Source: Sinosporangium siamense (GTDB taxonomy: Bacteria; Actinomycetota; Actinomycetes; Streptosporangiales; Streptosporangiaceae). From it: DNA of 64,000 bases. Position numbers and translations under genes: made by a program. This document shows positions 22,265 through 30,232 of this stretch, piece after piece (position 1 is the stretch's first letter; the number at the start of each line of letters is the position of its first letter). Location: positions 62,001 to 126,000 of the forward strand of contig NZ_BOOW01000015.1 in assembly GCF_016863435.1 (NCBI RefSeq), written 5' to 3'. The notes under the pieces were generated by a model. The model had not been told where the DNA came from and searched no databases. It was given only the letters and a program-made list of their open reading frames with translations.

Positions 22265-24723
22265 CGAAGCACGATCCTTCGGCCGGCGCGGTACCTGTTT
22301 CCGTTGACGATGATCCATTTGAGCCCGGGCAGCGGCGGGCTCTCGACCACCGTCTGCTTGGGCTTGTGGTGCCAGTCGCCGCTGAACTCCACTTTGAGGG
22401 TGTCGCGGCGGCGGTCCAGCGACATGCGCAGCGTCACCGGGCCGAACTTGGTGGGGATCTTCTCGAAGCGGGTTTGCTTGTCGGCCGACAGCCACTCCAG
22501 GGGGCAGAGCCGCAGGAGGTAGAGCTGGTCGGGGGTGAGGCTGTCGTCGACGACCGCGTGAAGGAGCGACCAGACGATGATGGGATAGGAGAAGAGGTTG
22601 CCGTAGATCGCGTTGCGGTGCTCGCTTGAAATGTAGGTGTCCTGGGACAGCCCGCCGGTGAGCAGGCCGTACAGCCCCTCGATGAAATGCGCCCGGTCCC
22701 CCAGCTGCCAGTTGTGGAACATGTTCCAGCTGTAGCAGGGCTCGGCGGAGGACTGCTCGTGGTCGAGGACGGCGGGGTAGAGCGCGTTGTGGTGCACGGG
22801 GTCGTAGATCCGGTGGTTGGGGCCCACCCGGAAGAACTCCACGAACGACTTCATCATCGGGTCGGAGGCCGGGAGGAGACCGGCCCACACCGACATCAGC
22901 GCGCCGGTGTCCAGCATGGTGAAGGCGTCCCAGACTCCCTCACCGGCGAACTGCGGCCGGAAGACCGGCCACTCCTTGCCTTCGGCGTCCTTCCACTTCT
23001 TCGATCTGTCGGCCAGGTCGCGTACGGCTTGCGCGAACGTTGTACGGAAGGTCTCGGCGAACGTCGCGAACTCCGCCGCGCGGGGGTGTTTGAGGCGTTG
23101 CAGCAGTTCGACCGCCGAGGCGAAGCCCTTGTAGGTGAAGCACTGGCTGATGAAGCCCTGGGTTTCGACGCCCTCGTCGGTGGAGTGGCCGGGCGGCATC
23201 AGCCCTTTGACGCCGCTGTGGTTGGTGAGCGCGCAGGCCTGGACGACGAAGTCGCAGGCCTTCACGATGACGTCGAGCCATTTGTCGATGAACTCGCGGC
23301 GGTCGGTCAGCAGGGCGTGCACGGACAGGATCTCCAGGATGGCGCCGTGGTCGCTCATCCAGTCGATGGCCTGGAGCGTTTTCGGGGTGGACAGATATCC
23401 CGGGTAGGAGCCGCCGGCGAAGACGGCTCCGGGCGGGACGCGGGTTCCCTGGGTGGCCTTGTAGATCTCGATGTGCTTTTCGACGACGTCGTGGTAGCCG
23501 AGCCGGTCCATGAACATGTGGCTGACCATGGAGGTGGGCGTGCTCCACAGCACGTCGTAGGCGTAGGAGCCGGACAGGAAGGTGAACAGTCCGGTGTCGG
23601 GGCTCTTCTCGGCGACGATCTGGGCGAGTTGCGGGCCTCGTCGTACGACCTGGTTGACATAGTTCTCGGGGGTTTCGACGGTGGCGAGGGTGGTGCCCTG
23701 CTCCTGCCAGTGCCCCTTGCACTGGGCGAGTGCGCCGTCGCGGCCCAGCGCGGCCTCGGCCTTGGCGTCGTCGACGGACTGCGGCAGCATCGGGATCAGC
23801 ACGTCGACGTGGGCTCCCACGGTCACCGGCAGGCCGAGCCGCAGGTCGTAGACCCCTTTCCGTTTGGGGTTCTCCGTCATGGCGATCGAGCCCTTGTCGG
23901 CTGTGATCACGATGACCTTGGCCTTGCCCTCGGAGTCGGTGATCGGCACCGTGAGGGGCTTCCCGCTCGGGTTCCAGACACGTTGCATCGTCAGCCCGCC
24001 CGCGATGGGCGCCGTGTCGGGAAATATGGTGAGCGGCACCCCGTTTTCCTGCTGGTAGGGGCCGGCGGGTTTCATGTAGGAGCCGCTGAGCCAGAGCTGG
24101 AAGACGAAGTCCTTGGGCGCGATGAGCGGGTCGGCGTAGACGACCTCGAAGCGGGTCCAGGAGTAGATCGGCTCGACCGCCGTCTCGACCGGGCCCCCGC
24201 CGGGCACATGGGCGAACACCGACTGCTTGATGACGAGTCCCTCGTGGCGCCGGTGCTCGGTCCACAGGACGGGCACGTCGCTGTCCTCCTGCCAGCCCTG
24301 CTGCCAGTAGCCGAGGTCGTCGTCCCACACCTCCCGGACCGAATCGGGGAAGTCGCGGAAGCCGCCGCCCCGCTGCGGCATCACGACCGTCGTCTGGAAG
24401 TTCTTGCCCCGGTAGGGCTCGGTGTTGGGCTTGGCGGCCATTACCCAGGCCGGATCGCAGATGAGGGCGCCGTTGTAGACGACGTTGAAGCGGAACAGGT
24501 GCCCCTTCCACCCGATCGGCGTCCACACATTGCGCTGGGGGAGCCACCAGTTTTTGGAGCGTTCTACATTGGGTTCCGGGTCGGTCGCGGCGAGCGGCGT
24601 CGGCACGAACGTGTCGGCCTGCGCGCTCGCCGGCGCGGTGAAGTTGACGGCGGTGGCCAGGGCTCCTCCGGCGGCGGCTCCGCCGGTCATGAAGAGCATT
24701 CGGCGCCTGGAAGGTTGATTCAC
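22261..24723 (-). CDS. Tat-exported six-hairpin-type (glycoside-hydrolase-like) protein
   Basis: The 820-residue protein begins with a Tat signal: SRRRMLFMTGG and a hydrophobic stretch ending near ASAQA. The N-terminal half is beta-rich (GWKGHLFRFNVVYNGAL); the second half has helical-hairpin features of (alpha/alpha)6 glycosidase-like proteins (SGSYAYDVLWSTPTSMVSHM, GGSYPGYLSTPKTLQAIDWM, QFAGEGVWDAFTMLDTGALM, SAEPCYSWNMFHNWQLGD). A short beta domain ends at VNGNRYRAGRRIVLR. I cannot name the GH family. The stop codon lies in the right end of the TnpB element, so the native C-terminus may have been slightly longer. It lies downstream of KDG kinase/aldolase genes and an IclR-type palindrome, suggesting it releases the sugar acid used by this locus. 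Confidence 0.72.
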   Translation of the reverse strand: MNQPSRRRMLFMTGGAAAGGALATAVNFTAPASAQADTFVPTPLAATDPEPNVERSKNWWLPQRNVWTPIGWKGHLFRFNVVYNGALICDPAWVMAAKPNTEPYRGKNFQTTVVMPQRGGGFRDFPDSVREVWDDDLGYWQQGWQEDSDVPVLWTEHRRHEGLVIKQSVFAHVPGGGPVETAVEPIYSWTRFEVVYADPLIAPKDFVFQLWLSGSYMKPAGPYQQENGVPLTIFPDTAPIAGGLTMQRVWNPSGKPLTVPITDSEGKAKVIVITADKGSIAMTENPKRKGVYDLRLGLPVTVGAHVDVLIPMLPQSVDDAKAEAALGRDGALAQCKGHWQEQGTTLATVETPENYVNQVVRRGPQLAQIVAEKSPDTGLFTFLSGSYAYDVLWSTPTSMVSHMFMDRLGYHDVVEKHIEIYKATQGTRVPPGAVFAGGSYPGYLSTPKTLQAIDWMSDHGAILEILSVHALLTDRREFIDKWLDVIVKACDFVVQACALTNHSGVKGLMPPGHSTDEGVETQGFISQCFTYKGFASAVELLQRLKHPRAAEFATFAETFRTTFAQAVRDLADRSKKWKDAEGKEWPVFRPQFAGEGVWDAFTMLDTGALMSVWAGLLPASDPMMKSFVEFFRVGPNHRIYDPVHHNALYPAVLDHEQSSAEPCYSWNMFHNWQLGDRAHFIEGLYGLLTGGLSQDTYISSEHRNAIYGNLFSYPIIVWSLLHAVVDDSLTPDQLYLLRLCPLEWLSADKQTRFEKIPTKFGPVTLRMSLDRRRDTLKVEFSGDWHHKPKQTVVESPPLPGLKWIIVNGNRYRAGRRIVLR

Positions 24724-24794
24724 TCGGGACAGCCTCCTCGAACGGCACGGCGGTGCGCGGTGCCGGACGTGACGACGGGGGAGAGGAAGAAGGC

Positions 24795-24833
24795 TTCGAT
24801 ATTTCGAAGATGTATCCGAAATATCGCGATATT
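24795..24833. promoter_or_regulatory. Candidate IclR operators before the Tat-exported protein
   Basis: TTCGATATTTCGAA (24795-24808) has palindromic ends, and AATATCGCGATATT (24820-24833) is a perfect 14-bp palindrome. They are 72 nt and more upstream of the gene at 22261-24723. The first matches sites before the creatininase and DHDPS-family genes. Confidence 0.65.
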
Positions 24834-24892
24834 GGGAACTTTGGCATCGTCATGCGGGAAAGGCAAGAGGTGGCGCCACGGAAAGTGACGCC

Positions 24893-24925
24893 CCGCGCCG
24901 GCGGCGCCGCGCCCCGCCGGCGCGG
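24893..24925 (-). terminator. Hairpin after KDG kinase
   Basis: CCGCGCCGGCGG (24893-24904) and CCGCCGGCGCGG (24914-24925) form a perfect 12-bp stem with a 9-nt loop, 2 nt after the kinase stop on the minus strand. It separates the aldolase-kinase pair from the gene for the secreted protein, which has its own operators. Confidence 0.65.
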
Positions 24926-24927
24926 CG

Positions 24928-25875
24928 TCAGCGCACCGCCGAACCGTCGGGCAGATCGAGCATGTCCAGTTCGGAGCGGGTGGGCAGCCCCTCCCAGTCG
25001 CCGTGGCAGGCCACCGCGAACGCCCCCGTGGTGACGCCCCGCGCGAGCCGCGCGGCGGCGGGCAGCCCGTCAAGCACCCCGGAGAGATAGCCGGCGACGA
25101 AGGCGTCCCCCGCGCCAATCGGGTCGACCGCGGTCACGGGCCTGGCGGGCAGGTGCAGCGTCTCCCGCGTGGTGACCACGCTCGCGCCCGCCGCCCCGCG
25201 CTTGACCACGACCTCGCTCACCCCTGCGGCGAGCAGCCCCGCCACCAGCTCGGCCTCGCCGCCACCCGCGCCGGTGAGGGGAAGTTCCTCCTCCGAGGCG
25301 ACGACGATGTCCGCCTGGACGGCGAGAGCGGTCAGCGTACGGCGGGCCGTGCTCTCGGACCAGAGCCTGGCGCGGTGGTTCACGTCGAGGCAGACACGCG
25401 CGCCGGCGCTCCGGGCCAGGCGCACGGCGGCCTGTACGGCTTGCGCCGGGCCGGGGCCGAGCGCCGGGGTCACCCCGGTGACGTGCAGGACACGTGGCGG
25501 AGACGGGTGGAGCGCGAAGGCGCTCTCCACGTCGCCCGCCGACAGTGTGCCGCCCGCCGAGGCGCGCCGGTGGTAGTCCACCCGCGTCACGCCCGTCATG
25601 CGCTGCTCGAAGACGACGATGCCGGTGGGGGCGGGGTCGGTTCGCAGCGCGCCGACGGCGACGCCTTCGGCGCGCAGCGTGCGGCGCACCAGGTCCCCCA
25701 GCCGGTCGGGGCCGACGGCGCCGGCGAAGGACACGCCGTGTCCGAGGCGGGCGAGGCCGATGGCGACGTTGGCCTCCGCGCCCGCCACGCTGATGTGTGC
25801 GCCGCCGCCGAGGTTGATGGGCCCGTCTGCGCGCAGGCAGGCCATGGCCTCGCCGAGTGTCACGACCTCAGACAT
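24928..25875 (-). CDS. PfkB-family sugar kinase, probable 2-keto-3-deoxygluconate kinase
   Basis: The ATG at 25875 has GGAGG 7 nt upstream and begins MSEVVTLGEAMACLRADGPI, giving 315 residues. An upstream in-frame start would add a 47-residue low-complexity tail made by the 30-bp repeats. PfkB signatures are visible: GGGAHISVAGAEANVAIGLA near the N-terminus, LDVNHRARLW, and the C-terminal anion hole with catalytic Asp in DPIGAGDAFVAGYL. The GEAM and LWS patterns resemble KDG kinases. It would phosphorylate 2-keto-3-deoxygluconate, the substrate for the overlapping aldolase (8-nt overlap), so both act at the end of a sugar-acid pathway. Confidence 0.85.
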   Translation of the reverse strand: MSEVVTLGEAMACLRADGPINLGGGAHISVAGAEANVAIGLARLGHGVSFAGAVGPDRLGDLVRRTLRAEGVAVGALRTDPAPTGIVVFEQRMTGVTRVDYHRRASAGGTLSAGDVESAFALHPSPPRVLHVTGVTPALGPGPAQAVQAAVRLARSAGARVCLDVNHRARLWSESTARRTLTALAVQADIVVASEEELPLTGAGGGEAELVAGLLAAGVSEVVVKRGAAGASVVTTRETLHLPARPVTAVDPIGAGDAFVAGYLSGVLDGLPAAARLARGVTTGAFAVACHGDWEGLPTRSELDMLDLPDGSAVR

Positions 25876-26641
25876 CGCCGCGCCTCCGCTCTCCGTGCCA
25901 GGCATCGTCCCGTCCGCGTTCTGCGTGCCGGGCTTCGTCCCGCCCGCGTTCCCCGTGTCGGCCTTCGTTCCGCTCCCGTTCCTCGTGCTGGGCGTCGTCC
26001 CGTCCGCGTTCCCCATGCCAGGCTGCGGTGAAGGCGCGTGCTCGTTCGGTGAGATCCGCCCATCGGCGACCGGCGGCGAGCTCGGCGGAGACGAGGGCCC
26101 CGCCCACGCCCACGCCGGCGCATCCCGCGCCGGCGTAGGCGGGGACGTCCGCGAGGCGCACGCCGCCGGTGGGCAGCAGGGGCACGTCGTCGAGCGGTTC
26201 GCGGACGGCGCGGATGTAGCCCGGGCCGCCCAGGGCGGCCACGGGGAAGACCTTGACCGCGGCTGCGCCGTACCCCGCGGCCAGGTCGATCTCGGTCGGG
26301 GTGAGCGCGCCGCACGCCACGGGGACGCCGGCGGCGCGGGCGAGGCCGAGTACGGCGGGGACCGTCGTCGGGGTCACCAGGAAGCGGGCGCCGGCGTCGA
26401 TCGCGGCCTCGGCGTCCGCGGCGGTGCGCACGGTGCCGGCTCCGGCGACGACGCCCGGGTGGGTGTTCCAGCGGGTGACGGCGGCGAGGGCGCCCGGGGT
26501 GGGCAGCGTGACTTCCATAAGGGTCACACCGCCCTCCAGCAGGGCGGATGCGATGGCGTCCACGGGTTCCCGGTCGCGCAGGCGGATGATGGCCACGACA
26601 CCGGAGAGGGTCGGCTGCGGATTCTTTGGTTCAGCTCTCAC
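25868..26641 (-). CDS. KDPG/KHG aldolase with repeat-encoded C-terminal tail
   Basis: The core (about residues 1-205) is a class I KDPG aldolase: VVAIIRLRD, LMEVTLPTPGAL (Glu), the GAGTVRTAADAEAAIDAGA loop, FLVTPTTV and the Schiff-base lysine in AAVKVFPVAALGG, followed by LLPTGGV. It cleaves 2-keto-3-deoxy-6-phosphogluconate to pyruvate and glyceraldehyde 3-phosphate. About 50 extra residues follow: a charged, His/Arg/Glu-rich tail of 10-residue repeats (HGERGRDEAR type) coded by a 30-bp tandem repeat. The tail is not needed for family activity and carries the stop into the kinase start. An operator-like palindrome lies 12 nt before its start. Confidence 0.9.
   Translation of the reverse strand: MRAEPKNPQPTLSGVVAIIRLRDREPVDAIASALLEGGVTLMEVTLPTPGALAAVTRWNTHPGVVAGAGTVRTAADAEAAIDAGARFLVTPTTVPAVLGLARAAGVPVACGALTPTEIDLAAGYGAAAVKVFPVAALGGPGYIRAVREPLDDVPLLPTGGVRLADVPAYAGAGCAGVGVGGALVSAELAAGRRWADLTERARAFTAAWHGERGRDDAQHEERERNEGRHGERGRDEARHAERGRDDAWHGERRRGDV
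25891..26023. repeat. 30-bp tandem repeat (minisatellite) inside the aldolase gene
   Basis: Four full 30-bp units (25891-25920, 25921-25950, 25951-25980, 25981-26010) and a partial one (26011-26023) share the core GTCGTCCCGTCCGCGTT with few differences. Because 30 is divisible by three, both the aldolase and the overlapping kinase frames stay open. There is no spacer pattern, so it is not a CRISPR array. Confidence 0.9.
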
Positions 26642-26652
26642 AGAGGCCCACG

Positions 26653-26689
26653 TTTCGATATTATGAAACTATTCTCGGAATCCGAGAAT
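26653..26689. promoter_or_regulatory. Candidate IclR operators in the aldolase/iclR divergent region
   Basis: TTTCGATATTATGAAA (26653-26668) is a TTTC/GAAA-bounded inverted repeat, and ATTCTCGGAATCCGAGAAT (26671-26689) is a perfect 9-1-9 palindrome. They lie 12-48 nt before the aldolase start and 80 nt before the IclR gene. This is the usual layout for IclR autoregulation and control of a divergent operon. Confidence 0.7.
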
Positions 26690-26768
26690 ATCCGACCTCG
26701 CAGTGAGGGCCCTGGAGGGCCGCGCCACGGGGATCCCGCACACGGCGACCGAAAGGCAGGACTCCGTC

Positions 26769-27590
26769 ATGTCCGATGGCGGCAATCAGGCGGAGCGTCC
26801 CGCCTCCACAGGGGTGGACCGCACGCTCACCGTCCTGGAGCGGCTGGTGATGGCCGAAGACGACCTCACCCTGACGGCGCTGGCCAAGATCACCCGCATC
26901 CCGCTGGCCACCTGCGCGAGCATCGTCTACACGCTGGAGCACCGCGGATATGCCACCCGGCGCATCGTCGGGCGCAGCCATTTCTGGCGTCCCACTCTGC
27001 GTCTCTACAGCCTGGCCAGTCAACTGGTCCGCAAGGTGGACCTTTCGCAGATTGCGACCGCCGAGATGCGCGCGCTCGGCGAGGAGATCGGCATGCCCGT
27101 GCACATCGGCGTCCTGGACGGCGCGTCGGTGGTCTACGTGGCGAAGGCCGCCACTCCCGGCTTCATCCAGTTCGACACCTACCCGGGCAAGGTCGCCCCG
27201 TTCGACCTGACCGCTCTCGGCCGGGCCATCTCCGCGCACCTGCCGGAGGACGAGCTGGCGGTCCTGCTGCCCCATCTCCGCCAAGGACAGGGGCCGCGGG
27301 CCAGGGAGGCCGGGCCGGAGGCGTTCAAGGCGTTGCTTTCCGAGGTGCGCGCCGACGGCTACGCCATCGAGGAGGAAGAGGAGCAGGCGGAGATCTCGTG
27401 CGCGGCGGCCCCGTTCTTCGACGCCGGAGGCAGGGTCGCGGGGGCCGTCGGGGTGACCGGCTTCGCCCGTGACTTCGCGGGGGACAAGCGCGCCGTGGCC
27501 GCCGCCGGAGTGGTCCGCCTGGGGGCTGTGATCTCGCGGCGGCTCGGATACCGGGCGGAGTCATTGCCATCGGAGCTAGTCGGCCCTTAA
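26769..27590 (+). CDS. IclR-family transcriptional regulator
   Basis: The ATG at 26769 follows AGGACT and gives 273 residues. The N-terminal winged HTH is clear: RTLTVLERLVMAEDDLTLTA, LAKITRIPLATCASIVYTLE, HRGYATR. The effector domain follows with MPVHIGVLDGASVVYVAKA and the C-terminal EEQAEISCAAAPFFDAGGRV, AGAVGVTGF, an intact IclR effector pocket. It sits between the divergent aldolase-kinase genes and the creatininase operon, and palindromes of one type lie at four nearby promoters. It is therefore the probable local repressor; the effector is likely a pathway intermediate such as KDG. Confidence 0.92.
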   Translation: MSDGGNQAERPASTGVDRTLTVLERLVMAEDDLTLTALAKITRIPLATCASIVYTLEHRGYATRRIVGRSHFWRPTLRLYSLASQLVRKVDLSQIATAEMRALGEEIGMPVHIGVLDGASVVYVAKAATPGFIQFDTYPGKVAPFDLTALGRAISAHLPEDELAVLLPHLRQGQGPRAREAGPEAFKALLSEVRADGYAIEEEEEQAEISCAAAPFFDAGGRVAGAVGVTGFARDFAGDKRAVAAAGVVRLGAVISRRLGYRAESLPSELVGP

Positions 27591-27612
27591 GATTCGGTCT
27601 ATCGGAAATAAA

Positions 27613-27626
27613 TTCGATATATCGAA
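27613..27626 (+). promoter_or_regulatory. Candidate IclR operator before the creatininase operon
   Basis: TTCGATATATCGAA is a perfect 14-bp palindrome ending 10 nt before the GTG of the creatininase-family gene. A repressor bound here would cover the start region of a 4.2-kb, five-gene operon. A half-site-like ATCGGAAAT lies just upstream. Confidence 0.75.
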
Positions 27627-27636
27627 GGATGTCATC

Positions 27637-28371
27637 GTGCCGGTGGCTTTGCGCTGGTCCGAATCGGATCGCGATCTTATAAAACGACATCTGCCGGACG
27701 CCGTCGTCATCATCCCCCTCGGTGCGACCGAGCAGCACGGACCCCACCTCCCCACCTCGACCGACACCCTCATCGCCGACACGATCGCGGGCGGCGCCGC
27801 CGACTCGGCCGCCGGACGCGCGGCCCGGCCGCTGATCGTCGCCCCCGCCGTCTGCCTCGGCGCCTCCGACCACCATCTGCCCTACGGCGGCACGCTCTCC
27901 CTGTCGCCCGAGACGCTGCTGGCCCTGATCTGCGACCTGCTCCGCTCGATCGCGGCCCAGGGCGGGCGGCGGGTGGTCCTGCTCAACGGGCACGGCGGCA
28001 ACACCGGCGTCTGCCACGCCGCGGCCGCCGCCGGCGCCACCCGCTTCGGGGTGTCGGTCGCGCACATGGACTACTGGCGGCTCGCCGGCACCGGCGGCGA
28101 GCCCCCGGTGCCCGGGCATGCCGGCGAGTTCGAGACCTCGATGGTGCTCGCCGTGCGTCCCGACCTGGTCGGGCCGCGTGAGCCCAGGCACGAGACCCCT
28201 CACCTCCCGGCGGTCGAAGGGGCCGATCTGCACTCGGCCGAGGTGTGGCGCGGCATCGACGGTTACACCGACCGGCCCGACCTCGCGCGGAACGAGGACG
28301 GCAAGCGGCGCCTCGCGGATCTGATCGGCCGCACGGCGGACCGCCTGGCAGAGCTCGCGGGTGCGCTGTGA
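27637..28371 (+). CDS. Creatininase-family hydrolase
   Basis: The 244-residue protein has the creatininase metal site: LPDAVVIIPLGATEQHGPHL (Glu/His), PTSTDTLIAD (Asp), LNGHGGNTG (His) and the late AGEFETSMVLAV (Glu). Family members are Zn/Mn amidohydrolases that open cyclic amides or cleave formamides (creatininase, FAPy deformylase MptB/ArfB, mycofactocin MftE). Its partners here are sugar-acid enzymes, so the substrate may be an amide or lactam-bearing sugar derivative; this is inference. It heads an operon whose genes overlap by 1-11 nt. The start is GTG 27637. Confidence 0.88.
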   Translation: MPVALRWSESDRDLIKRHLPDAVVIIPLGATEQHGPHLPTSTDTLIADTIAGGAADSAAGRAARPLIVAPAVCLGASDHHLPYGGTLSLSPETLLALICDLLRSIAAQGGRRVVLLNGHGGNTGVCHAAAAAGATRFGVSVAHMDYWRLAGTGGEPPVPGHAGEFETSMVLAVRPDLVGPREPRHETPHLPAVEGADLHSAEVWRGIDGYTDRPDLARNEDGKRRLADLIGRTADRLAELAGAL

Positions 28372-29129
28372 TCGACTTCCATACCCACGCCCCCGCCTGG
28401 AACGATGCAGGCTGGCTCGGCGGCGCGCGGTTCGGGGCCGAGGAGTTCATCGCCTTCATGGACTCGACGGGCATCGAGCAGGCGCTGGTCCTCAGCCACG
28501 ACGGCCTCTTCAACGCCACCCCGAAGGCCAACGACGACCTCGCGGCCTTCGTCGCGCACCATCCCGATCGGCTCGCCGGTTTTGGAACGGTGCATCCCCG
28601 TGACGCCGGCGCCGCCGCCGAGGTCGACCGCATGCTCGGCACGCTCAAGCTGCGCGGGCTCAAACTGCATCCGTGGCTTCAGGGGTTCAGCATGCACGAG
28701 CGCGCCCTTGACCCCGTCTGCGACGTGCTCGCCCAGCGCGGCGGAATCCTGCTCAGCCACGACGGGACCCCGCCCTACTCCACGGCAGGCCAGATCGCGG
28801 CGCTCGCCCGCCGCCACCCCTCCCTCCCGGTCGTCCTGGGGCACGGGGGCCTCCACGACACCTGGCGCGAATCGCTCGCCCTCACCGTCGAGACCCCGAA
28901 CCTCTACCTCTGCATCTGCGGCACACCGCCCTACGCGGCCCGCGAGATCCTCGCCAAAGCGCCCTCGCACAAGGTGCTGTTCGGCACCGACGCCGGTCTT
29001 TCCGACCGCACGAGCCAGGACTACGCGGTGGCCAGGGTCGCCGAGATCGACGGATGGGGGATCACCGACCGGCAGCGCCAGGCGATGCTGGTCGACAACC
29101 CCCGGGCGCTTTTGGGGGCGGCGCGATGA
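28368..29129 (+). CDS. Amidohydrolase-family (PF04909-type) hydrolase 1
   Basis: GTG 28368 overlaps the creatininase stop (GTGA) and begins MIDFHTHAPAW with the metal-binding HxH. The 253-residue TIM-barrel protein continues with LRGLKLHPWLQGF, LSHDGTPPYSTAGQIAAL, VVLGHGGLHDTW and the late metal Asp in LFGTDAGLS. This is the pattern of amidohydrolase_2 (PF04909) enzymes, which include lactonases and nonoxidative decarboxylases. With an SDR, an enolase-superfamily enzyme and a DHDPS-family lyase nearby, a lactonase role is plausible. It is the first of three related but divergent family members in this operon. Confidence 0.85.
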   Translation: MIDFHTHAPAWNDAGWLGGARFGAEEFIAFMDSTGIEQALVLSHDGLFNATPKANDDLAAFVAHHPDRLAGFGTVHPRDAGAAAEVDRMLGTLKLRGLKLHPWLQGFSMHERALDPVCDVLAQRGGILLSHDGTPPYSTAGQIAALARRHPSLPVVLGHGGLHDTWRESLALTVETPNLYLCICGTPPYAAREILAKAPSHKVLFGTDAGLSDRTSQDYAVARVAEIDGWGITDRQRQAMLVDNPRALLGAAR

Positions 29130-30232
29130 AGGCGACGGTGGCCGCGATCCACACCGCGGCGGTCAGCCTCAAGGCGCACCCTGACCTTTCGGTCAGCGGC
29201 GCCAGAGGCGCGCACGCCAGATCGGACTTCCTCCTGGTCCGCGTCGTCACCAGCACCGGCGTCGAGGGCTTCGGCGAGGTGAGCGGCACGCCGCTGTGGA
29301 GCGGCGAGGACGGCGCCAGCGCCGCGCACTTCATCCGCACCGTCCTCGCCTCCGCCCTGATCGGCAGGCCGCTCGCCCCGGTCGGCGGCCTGGAACTCCT
29401 CATGGACCGGGTCCTCGCCGCCAACCCCTTCACCAAGGCCGGTGTGGCGACCGCCCTGTGGGACGCCTTCGCGCGCACCCTCGGCGTCCCGCTCGCCGTG
29501 GCGCTCGGCGGCCCCTACCGCGACGAGGTCCCGATCAAGCTGTCCCTCTCCGGCGACGGGCCGGTGCTGGACGCGGCGTTCCGCGCGGCGACCGAGGCCG
29601 GCTTCCGCTCCTTCAAGGTCAAAGTCGGGCTCGGCGTCGCCGGCGACGCCGCCCGCGTGGCGCGGGCCCGCGAACTCGCCGGCCCTGCGGCCTTTCTCGG
29701 CGCCGACGCCAACGGAGGCTGGACCCGCAGCCAGGCGGCGCGGGCCATCCCCGCGCTGGCCGCGCAGGATGTCGCCTTCGTCGAGCAGCCGGTCGCCCCT
29801 GAGGACCTCTCCGGCATGCGTGAGCTGCGCGGACGCGGCCTTCCGGTGATCGCAGACGAGTCGGTGTTCGGCACGGCGGACCTCGCCGCGCTGATACGCG
29901 CGGAGGCCGCCGACTGCGTCAGCCTCTATGTGGGTAAGAGCGGCGGCCCAGGCCGCGCCGTCGCCATGGGGCGGCTCGCCGCGGCCTTCGGGCTCGACGC
30001 CCTCATCGGCTCCAACGGCGAGCTCGGCATCGGCGCCGCCGCGCAACTCCACGTCGCCTGCGCGCTGCCGTCACTGTCGGCGGAGTTCCCCTCCGACATC
30101 ATCGGCGCGCACTACTACACCGAGGACATCCTCGCCGAACCGCTGGACAGCGACGGCCGGAGGGTCGCGCTGCGCGACGCGCCGGGGCTCGGCGTCCGTC
30201 CGCGCGAGGATCTGATGAGGGAATTCCGATGA
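29126..30232 (+). CDS. Enolase-superfamily enzyme, muconate-lactonizing subgroup
   Basis: ATG 29126 overlaps the previous stop (ATGA). The 368-residue protein has K164-x-K166 (FKVKVG), metal ligands D194 (ADANGGW), E220 (VEQPV) and D244 (IADES), and K271 (YVGKSGG) opposite the first lysines. Lysines on both sides of the barrel mark the MLE subgroup (cycloisomerases, dipeptide epimerases, OSB synthase) and not the His-Asp mandelate racemase type that contains most sugar-acid dehydratases. A cycloisomerase or epimerase role on a lactone or amide substrate is possible. Family is certain; the reaction is not. Confidence 0.85.
   Translation: MKATVAAIHTAAVSLKAHPDLSVSGARGAHARSDFLLVRVVTSTGVEGFGEVSGTPLWSGEDGASAAHFIRTVLASALIGRPLAPVGGLELLMDRVLAANPFTKAGVATALWDAFARTLGVPLAVALGGPYRDEVPIKLSLSGDGPVLDAAFRAATEAGFRSFKVKVGLGVAGDAARVARARELAGPAAFLGADANGGWTRSQAARAIPALAAQDVAFVEQPVAPEDLSGMRELRGRGLPVIADESVFGTADLAALIRAEAADCVSLYVGKSGGPGRAVAMGRLAAAFGLDALIGSNGELGIGAAAQLHVACALPSLSAEFPSDIIGAHYYTEDILAEPLDSDGRRVALRDAPGLGVRPREDLMREFR

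Noticed and set aside
22687-24888. 733-residue open frame on the plus strand
   Set aside because: Antisense to the Tat-exported protein; composition is biased and no motif is present.
25891-26023. Possible CRISPR array
   Set aside because: The 30-bp units are contiguous with no spacers and keep the aldolase frame open.
29126-30232. Sugar-acid dehydratase of the mandelate racemase subgroup
   Set aside because: The His-Asp dyad is absent; a lysine (K271) sits opposite K164/K166, which defines the MLE subgroup.
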